The notes beneath the pieces are model-generated. The model made no database searches, was not told the origin of the DNA, and saw nothing but the letters and a program-made list of their open reading frames with translations. Positions 58,524 to 64,000 of a DNA stretch of 64,000 nucleotides are shown piece after piece. The DNA lies in the NCBI GenBank assembly GCA_018436595.1, contig JAHDLC010000003.1:1-64000 (forward strand). Direction: 5' to 3'. The DNA is from Synergistaceae bacterium (lineage in GTDB: Bacteria > Synergistota > Synergistia > Synergistales > Aminobacteriaceae). The position numbers and the translations under genes were made by a program. Position 1 is the stretch's first letter. Each line of letters opens with the position of its first letter.

Positions 58524-59882
58524 GTGAGTACAGACCGTCATCTTCTCGGAACCGAGGGCATAGGGAGGCTTCTCTTCAGGCTCTCCCTTCCCTCAGCCGT
58601 CGGCATGATCGTTATGTCGTCCTATAATGTGGTGGATGCCATTTTCATCGGCAGGGGCGTCGGTTCCCCCGGACTGGCGGCGGTGGCCATATGCTTCCCC
58701 CTGCAGCTGCTCGCCGGGGCCATGGCCGTCATGGCCGGCGCGGGGGGAGCGTCCATCATCTCCCGCAGCCTCGGCGCGGGAGACCTTGAGAGAGCCCGGA
58801 AGGCCTTCGGCACCACGGTATCCTTCGCCTCCGGCATCGGCATTCTCGTTTCAGTTTTCGTCCTGCTCTTTCTCGAACAGGTCCTCCGGCTCTTCGGCGC
58901 CACCGAGGCAATTTTGCCCCACGCGGAAGCCTATCTTTCCGTGATCCTTTTCGGCATCCCCCTCCAGATGTTCGCCATGGTGGGAAACCATGCCGCACGG
59001 GCGGAGGGCAGGGCCCGGATCGCCATGACCACGCTGCTGATCTCCGCCATACTGAACATGATCCTCGATCCTGTATTCATCTTCGGCTTCGGCTGGGGGA
59101 TGCGGGGAGCCGCCGTGGCCACGGTGCTCTCCCAGATGGTGATGTTCCTGTGGATTTTCGGCTATTTCTACAGGGGGAAAAGCGCCCTTTCCTTCGTCAG
59201 GGAGTACCTTGTCCCCTCGCCCCGGCTGCTTCGGGAAATCGTGGCGGTGGGGTCGTCGGAGTTCGTCAGGATGGCTGCGGGGAGCTTCTCCATCGTCCTC
59301 ATCAACGGAGCCCTCGTCCATTGGGGCGGGGATCTTCACGTGGCCGTCTACGGCGTCATCAACAGGGCCCTTTCCTTTTTCTTCATGCCCCTCATGGGCA
59401 TAGCCCAGGGGTTCCAGCCCATCCTGGGCTACAACTACGGGGCGGGAAACCTTGACAGGGCCCGGAGGGTCATCCGCCTCGCCGTGACGGCCTCCACGGC
59501 CCTCGCCCTCATCGGCTTCACGGCGGCACAGGTCTTTCCGCGGGAGATCTTCCGGCTGTTTTCCGGCGACCAGGACCTTATCGCCGAAGGAGTCCGGGCC
59601 ATGAGCCTCATTTCCATGGCTTTTTTCCTCATCGGATTCCAGATCACGGGGTCGGCCATGTTCCAGGCCCTGGGAAAGGCCAGGCCTGCCTTTCTTCTCT
59701 CCCTCTCGCGGCAGGTGCTCCTGCTCATTCCCCTTGTGCTGATCCTTCCGGGCTTCCTGGGGACCAAGGGGGTCTGGATCTCCTTCCCCCTGGCGGACAG
59801 CGGTTCCTTTCTGCTGACTCTCTACCTGTTCAGGAGGGAGCTCCTGAACCTGGCCGTTTCCGGGCCCGTCGCGGGGGACTGA
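58524..59882 (+). CDS. MATE family efflux transporter
   Basis: A 452-residue multidrug and toxin extrusion transporter with twelve membrane segments. The N-terminal TEGIGRLLFRLSLPSAVGMIV and NVVDAIFIGRGVGSPGLAAVA, plus the second-half repeat GIAQGFQPILGYNYGAGNLDRA, are typical. It exports cationic compounds against sodium or protons. A GTG start at 58524 has GGAGG 9 nt upstream; a longer frame overlaps the end of cheD and is not used. Confidence 0.9.
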   Translation: MSTDRHLLGTEGIGRLLFRLSLPSAVGMIVMSSYNVVDAIFIGRGVGSPGLAAVAICFPLQLLAGAMAVMAGAGGASIISRSLGAGDLERARKAFGTTVSFASGIGILVSVFVLLFLEQVLRLFGATEAILPHAEAYLSVILFGIPLQMFAMVGNHAARAEGRARIAMTTLLISAILNMILDPVFIFGFGWGMRGAAVATVLSQMVMFLWIFGYFYRGKSALSFVREYLVPSPRLLREIVAVGSSEFVRMAAGSFSIVLINGALVHWGGDLHVAVYGVINRALSFFFMPLMGIAQGFQPILGYNYGAGNLDRARRVIRLAVTASTALALIGFTAAQVFPREIFRLFSGDQDLIAEGVRAMSLISMAFFLIGFQITGSAMFQALGKARPAFLLSLSRQVLLLIPLVLILPGFLGTKGVWISFPLADSGSFLLTLYLFRRELLNLAVSGPVAGD

Positions 59883-59907
59883 CCCGGAAAGGGGGTCAGG
59901 TCCCTTT

Positions 59908-62211
59908 TCAGGACGTCTTTTTCCTGTTGAAGTTGATCAGTGAGCCGGCGAGAATGACGGCCCGCTCGTCCTCAGTCAGGACGCCGGTCTCGAGGGTGAT
60001 CTTTTCGAAGCTCCCCTTCCCGGCCGCGTAGGCCGGAAACACCGTCTCCCCCCGCTCCATGGCCTGCCGGACGCCCGGCACGAAAATCCAGCTTCCGGCG
60101 GAGAAGGGAGGCTCGCCGTCAAGGACGAAGGGGATCATCCCCCAGTTGATGAGGTTGCTCCTGTACCTCTTCGTGGCATATTCCTCGGCGATGTTCGCCC
60201 CTCCGCCGAGAACCCTCTGGCAGCTCGCGGCCTGCTCCCGGGCCGAACCGTCCCCGGGCTTCCGGGCATACACGGCGGAAGCCAGGCTGACGGATTTCCC
60301 TAAAATTGCCCCGAACTCCGGGACGGCTTCCAGGGCGGAGAAAACCTCTTCCAGCTCCGGAGCGATTTCTCCGGGGGCTTTGCCGTCTGCAAGGGCCTTT
60401 GTAAAGGCCCTGACCTCCTTCGCCTTTCCCACGTAGGAAGGATCCTTCCGGGAAAGGGTGAATTCCGCCAGCCCCAGGGGGTTGGAGCGGAAGCTCGCCG
60501 TCTCGCCCGAGGGGATGAGTTCGTCCGTGGTGGTCACGGGGTCGGTGATGAAGGAGACCACCTTCAGCAGGAGATGCTCCGGCAGGGGAGGCATCTCCGG
60601 CCAGTCGGCGATATTGGGGCCGAAGACCAGGGGCGTGTCGGGGACCGGCGAGCCGAACCCGCTGTAGACCCTGTTCCTGTAGGGAGTGTCGTCGAAGCGG
60701 TATTCCCAGCGTTCCTCCGCCGGGTCAAGGTCCGTGGCCGGGGTGAGCAAGCCGCCGTTGGCCGCCGTGGCGGCGATGCTGCGGGCATCCATAAGGGCCA
60801 CCGAGGCGATCTGGCCTTCCCCGGGCTTCGATCCTTCCCGGTTGGGGAAGTTCCTGGTGGTGTGCCGGATGGAGAGGGAGCCGCTGGCCGGAACGTCGCC
60901 CGCTCCGAAGCAGGGGCCGCAGAAGGCCGTCCGGACCACAGCCCCTGCCGTCATCAGTTCCGTGATGGTCCCGTTCTTCACCAGCTCGAGCAGCACGGGC
61001 TGGCTCGAGGGGTAGACCGACAGGGAGAATTCGCCGCTGCCGGTGCTCTTTCCCTTCAGGAGGGACGCCGCCGCCATGACGTTCGTGTAGGTGCCCCCGG
61101 AACATCCCGCGATGATCCCCTGGTCCACCCTGAGCCTGCCCTTCTCGAGCTTCCCGGTGAGGCTGAACCTGGACTTCGTGTTTCCCAGAATTTCCGCTGC
61201 GGATTGTTCCACTTCCCTGAGGATGTCGCCCGGGTTCTCGTTGAACCTTTCAATCTCCATGGCGTTGGAGGGATGGAACGGCAGGGCGATCATGGGCTTC
61301 ACCGCAGAAAGGTCCACCATGATCATGCCGTCGTACCATGCGGTTTTGCCGGGGTTCAGCTCCCGGTAATCATCCGGCCGCCCGTGGGCTGCAAGGAAGT
61401 CTTTCACGTTACCGTCGGTGCGCCAGATCGAGGAAAGACAGGCCGTCTCGGTGGTCATCACATCCACGCCGCACCGGTAATCGGCGGAGAGGTTCGAAAC
61501 GCCGTCCCCGACGAACTCCATGACGCTGTTCTTGACATAGCCCCGGCTGAAGACGGCGCCGATCACTGCCAGCGCCACGTCCTGGGGACCGACTCCGGGA
61601 CAGGGTTTTCCCGTGAGGTACACCCCCACCACCCGGGGGTAGGCGATGTCGTAGGTCTGCCCCAGGAGCTGCTTTACCAGCTCTCCTCCGCCCTCTCCGA
61701 CGGCAAGGGTCCCCAGGGCTCCGTAGCGGGTGTGGCTGTCGCTCCCGAGGATCATTTTTCCGCAGCCCGCCATGGCCTCCCGCATGTACATGTGAATCAC
61801 CGCCATGTGGGCGGGAACGTAGATGCCTCCGTATTTTCGCGCCGCCGAGAGGCCGAAGAGGTGGTCGTCCTCGTTGATGGTCCCCCCCACGGCGCACAGC
61901 GAATTGTGGCAGTTCGTGAGGACGTAGGGGAGGGGGAACCTCTCCAGGCCGCTTGCCCGGGCGGTCTGGATGATGCTCACGTAGGTGATGTCGTGGGAGG
62001 TCAGGGCATCGAATTGTATCTTCAGCCGCTCCATGGAGCCCGAGGTGTTGTGGCTCTCCAGGATGGACCAGGCAATGGTGCCCTTCCGGGCCTCATCACG
62101 GCTGACGGGCCTGCCGGCCAGTTCGGCGGCCTTCCTTTCCGCGCCGGGTCCCTCCTCCACGATGTGCCTTCCGTCCACGAGCCAGGCTCCCTGTTCGAGT
62201 ATCTTCACCAT
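59908..62211 (-). CDS. Aconitase-superfamily hydratase (YbhJ-like)
   Basis: A 767-residue enzyme of the aconitase/isopropylmalate isomerase superfamily. Three Fe-S ligands are visible: C370 in [13 protein letters not shown], and C431 and C434 in [12 protein letters not shown], which match aconitase C358, C421 and C424. GSDSHT (156-161) is the family motif. The C-terminal swivel domain carries [14 protein letters not shown]. The match is to the poorly characterised YbhJ-type hydratases. The substrate is unknown. The ATG at 62211 has GGAGGGG 7 nt upstream. proC lies just upstream on the same strand. Confidence 0.83.
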   Translation of the reverse strand: MVKILEQGAWLVDGRHIVEEGPGAERKAAELAGRPVSRDEARKGTIAWSILESHNTSGSMERLKIQFDALTSHDITYVSIIQTARASGLERFPLPYVLTNCHNSLCAVGGTINEDDHLFGLSAARKYGGIYVPAHMAVIHMYMREAMAGCGKMILGSDSHTRYGALGTLAVGEGGGELVKQLLGQTYDIAYPRVVGVYLTGKPCPGVGPQDVALAVIGAVFSRGYVKNSVMEFVGDGVSNLSADYRCGVDVMTTETACLSSIWRTDGNVKDFLAAHGRPDDYRELNPGKTAWYDGMIMVDLSAVKPMIALPFHPSNAMEIERFNENPGDILREVEQSAAEILGNTKSRFSLTGKLEKGRLRVDQGIIAGCSGGTYTNVMAAASLLKGKSTGSGEFSLSVYPSSQPVLLELVKNGTITELMTAGAVVRTAFCGPCFGAGDVPASGSLSIRHTTRNFPNREGSKPGEGQIASVALMDARSIAATAANGGLLTPATDLDPAEERWEYRFDDTPYRNRVYSGFGSPVPDTPLVFGPNIADWPEMPPLPEHLLLKVVSFITDPVTTTDELIPSGETASFRSNPLGLAEFTLSRKDPSYVGKAKEVRAFTKALADGKAPGEIAPELEEVFSALEAVPEFGAILGKSVSLASAVYARKPGDGSAREQAASCQRVLGGGANIAEEYATKRYRSNLINWGMIPFVLDGEPPFSAGSWIFVPGVRQAMERGETVFPAYAAGKGSFEKITLETGVLTEDERAVILAGSLINFNRKKTS

Positions 62212-62262
62212 ACCATATCCCCTCCGTCGTTCCGGTTCACCGTTCGCAGGTCCGGCTTCGGC

Positions 62263-63087
62263 TCAGCCGTTTTTCTTGTCGCAGTACAGTCCCGCCGCCT
62301 TTTCGGCGGACACTGTGATCCCCCGGATGAGGGCGGAGCTGAACCCCTCGTGTTCCATCCGGTTGAGACCGGAAATGGTGCAGCCCTTGGGGGTGGTCAC
62401 CTTGTCGATTTCATTTTCGGGGTGGCTCCCGCTCACGGAGAGCAGGCAGGCGGCGCCCTTGGCCGTCTGGACCGCCATGGCCAGTGAGTTCTTGGCCGAC
62501 AGGCCGATTTCGATCCCCCCCTGGGAGGCAGCCCGAATGGCCCGGAGGAAAAAGGCTATGCCGCAGGCGCCCAGGGCTGTGGCGGCGATCATGTCCTCTT
62601 CCCTGATCCGGAGGGTCTTCCCCACGTCGTTGAAGATCCGCTTGGCCATCTCCAGCGCCCGGTCGTCGGGACCGTTGGAGGCGAGGCAGGTCATGGACTC
62701 CCGGACGGCGATGGCCGTATTCGGCATGGCCCTGGCGATCCGGAGAGGCTTCCCGATGACCTCCTCGATTCTTTTGATGGCAAGCCCCGTGACTACGGAG
62801 ATGAGGATATGGCGGTCAAAATCCAGCGCCGGGGCAATTTCCTGGAGGAGAGTGTCCACCCTTTGGGGTTCCACGGCCACGATCACCACGTCCGCCCCTT
62901 TCACCGCCGCCGGGTTGTCGCTGGTCACCTCGAAGCCCATGGCCTTGTACTCCTCCAGGAGGTGGGTCCGCCTCCGGGTAAGGGTGATCATTCCCGGGGT
63001 GAAATTCCCGGCCTGGGCCAGGCCCCTGGCGATGCTCGTTCCGATGTTCCCGGCTCCGAGAATGGCAATCCGTACCGTGTTTTCCAT
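62263..63087 (-). CDS. proC: Pyrroline-5-carboxylate reductase
   Basis: A 274-residue NAD(P)H-dependent reductase that makes proline from pyrroline-5-carboxylate. The N-terminal nucleotide loop ILGAGNIGTSIARGL is standard, with IARAMPNTAIAVRESMT in the middle and the C-terminal signature TTPKGCTISGLNRMEHEGF. The ATG at 63087 follows GGGAGG at 11 nt. A promoter lies about 75 nt upstream. Confidence 0.9.
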   Translation of the reverse strand: MENTVRIAILGAGNIGTSIARGLAQAGNFTPGMITLTRRRTHLLEEYKAMGFEVTSDNPAAVKGADVVIVAVEPQRVDTLLQEIAPALDFDRHILISVVTGLAIKRIEEVIGKPLRIARAMPNTAIAVRESMTCLASNGPDDRALEMAKRIFNDVGKTLRIREEDMIAATALGACGIAFFLRAIRAASQGGIEIGLSAKNSLAMAVQTAKGAACLLSVSGSHPENEIDKVTTPKGCTISGLNRMEHEGFSSALIRGITVSAEKAAGLYCDKKNG

Positions 63088-63158
63088 TTCTGTTTGAACC
63101 TCCCTTAAATTTGCGGACATCATCGGGAGATCCGGTGAGCCGTAATTTTTTAGCGGAC

Positions 63159-63187
63159 AGTATATCAAAGTCAGCCCCTGTTGAAAA
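63159..63187 (-). promoter_or_regulatory. Promoter of proC
   Basis: On the minus strand TTTTCA (63182-63187), a 17-nt spacer and TATACT (63159-63164) lie about 75 nt upstream of the proC start. Confidence 0.65.
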
Positions 63188-63214
63188 GGCCGAATCCTCA
63201 GGCTGAATCGGCAT
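63187..63214 (-). terminator. Terminator-like hairpin between the M20 gene and proC
   Basis: On the minus strand a hairpin (outer stem GCCGA with TCGGC) is followed by CTTTT. It ends transcripts coming from the M20 peptidase gene, after they cross repeat copy 2. Confidence 0.55.
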
Positions 63215-63223
63215 TTTTTGGGA

Positions 63224-63360
63224 AGAGGGAGTGTCGCCGGGAAAAGCGCCCGGGCCGGGAAACCGACATGGATGTCGGTTTAAGGTGCAGTTGTCATGGA
63301 CGACAATCTGCACCGACGGCCCAAGCGAGCACCGGTGACGCTCCCCGCTGCCCGGAGATT
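63224..63360 (+). repeat. GGA-loop structured repeat, copy 2 (137 nt)
   Basis: This is the short form of the element at 56586-56811, same orientation. The same 14-pair closing stem is present (GGGAGTGTCGCCGG near 63228-63241 with CCGGTGACGCTCCC near 63332-63345). An inner GGGCC/GGCCC helix encloses two hairpins with TGGA loops, at 63261-63282 and 63287-63313. It abuts the stop of the M20 peptidase gene on the opposite strand. Confidence 0.75.
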
Positions 63361-63364
63361 CCCG

Positions 63365-64000
63365 TCAGTCCCTGAAGGGCAGGACCTTCCGCCGGTATTC
63401 CTCCCGGGCCGCTTCCCGCAGAACCCCGTCGGTGAGAAGGTCCCAGCCTGTAAGAGCGAGACCTTCGGCGGCGAGAAGGACCACCTCGCCGCCCCTGGGG
63501 GAGACGGCGGCCTCCCGGAATTCAACCGTGTGTCCGGCCACGGACGTGTCCGCTATGGCAAGGTACTCATGGATGGTGGGAAGCTCCAGGGAAACATTCC
63601 CCACGTCCGACGACCCGAACCGCTCCCGGGGGTCGGGATATTCCATGGTCTCACCGAGGGACTCCATGTTTCTCTTGAAAGCCTCGCCCATGGCGCTGTT
63701 GGGATACCGCTCGGCATACACGGGCTCCCCCTCCAGGAGAAAGGACGCCCCCGTGACCATGGCCGCGGCCTCGGCGACCCGGTTCAGATCCCTGTACATG
63801 GCGTTGAGCTCCTTTTTCGTGGACGCCCGGACGGTAAAGCAGGCCTCGGCGAGGTCGGGGATGACGTTGGAAGCCGTGCCGCCCCTGGTGATGATGCCGT
63901 TGATCTTGGCGGAGTTCGGCCAGGTCTGCCGGAGGGTGTCAATGCCGTTGAAGAAGGCGATGAGGGACGTGAGGGCGTTCACGCCCTTGTCGGGAACGGC
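63365..64000 (-). CDS. M20-family peptidase/amidohydrolase, C-terminal part (5' end outside window)
   Basis: At least 211 C-terminal residues; the frame stays open to the window edge, so the start is outside. The segment INGIITRGGTASNVIPDLAEACFTVRAST is the dimerisation domain, and RFGSSDVGNVS and IADTSVAGHTVEFREAA match the AbgB/M20D group of amidohydrolases that remove amino acids from acyl or aminobenzoyl compounds. The N-terminal metal ligands are not visible here. Its stop lies 5 nt from repeat copy 2. Confidence 0.83.
   Translation of the reverse strand, partial: AVPDKGVNALTSLIAFFNGIDTLRQTWPNSAKINGIITRGGTASNVIPDLAEACFTVRASTKKELNAMYRDLNRVAEAAAMVTGASFLLEGEPVYAERYPNSAMGEAFKRNMESLGETMEYPDPRERFGSSDVGNVSLELPTIHEYLAIADTSVAGHTVEFREAAVSPRGGEVVLLAAEGLALTGWDLLTDGVLREAAREEYRRKVLPFRD

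Noticed and set aside
1-64000. CRISPR arrays, tRNA or rRNA genes, insertion sequences and prophage genes
   Set aside because: I looked for regular spacer repeats, cloverleaf segments, transposases and phage modules and found none.

Overview
The window is about 64 kb of GC-rich bacterial chromosome, densely packed, with no rRNA, tRNA, insertion sequence, phage or CRISPR array that I could see. The best taxonomic clue is the 1307-residue surface protein at 43042-46965. Its C-terminus (Gly-Gly-Gly-Cys, a hydrophobic stretch, then Lys-Lys-Arg) looks like the Synergist-CTERM sorting signal. With the gene content (glycine cleavage, dipeptidases, TRAP uptake, AzlCD, lipoate salvage, amino-acid catabolism) this points to an amino-acid-fermenting anaerobe of the Synergistota. 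I do not claim a genus.

Layout. 1-6 kb: the end of a C69 dipeptidase, TyrA, a YbaN-like membrane protein, an AraC-type regulator, a cupin, a ROK sugar kinase and AzlCD. 6-12.7 kb: an MscS channel, then a GntR / metallo-hydrolase / TRAP (P-Q-M) cluster. 12.8-17 kb: an operon of a VWA protein, a sensor kinase and a response regulator. 17-22.6 kb: a SagB-like oxidoreductase, a secreted cyclase-family hydrolase, a CARDB protein, a small secreted protein and an alpha/beta hydrolase. 22.6-29.7 kb: lipoate ligase plus gcvT-gcvH-gcvPA-gcvPB and dihydrolipoyl dehydrogenase, behind a structured leader. 29.7-36.9 kb: TrmO, an amidohydrolase, a HIRAN protein, a LarA-like / ComB-like / C26-peptidase operon, an AEC transporter and an OmpA-like protein.

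37-42.9 kb: a tungstate/molybdate ABC transporter (wtpB-wtpC-wtpA) whose leader closely resembles a Moco/Tuco riboswitch and whose promoter overlaps a Fur-box-like palindrome, then PTS enzyme I and an AbiEii-like nucleotidyltransferase with a partner protein. 43-53 kb: the Synergist-CTERM FG-GAP protein and a signalling block (HDOD, GAF-PAS-HD-GYP, CHASE-PAS-GGDEF). 53-64 kb: a phosphoesterase, a PPi-type phosphofructokinase, Ddl, bacteriohemerythrin-CheC-CheD, a MATE transporter, an aconitase-family hydratase, ProC and the end of an M20 peptidase.

The most unusual signal is a pair of related structured repeats at 56586-56811 and 63224-63360. Each is closed by a 14-bp stem and carries two hairpins with GGA in the loop, close to the binding consensus of the RNA regulator CsrA. 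They may be small RNAs or a mobile palindromic element. Other regulatory candidates are the riboswitch-like three-way junction plus terminator ahead of lplA-gcv, and the riboswitch plus Fur-like operator on the wtp operon.
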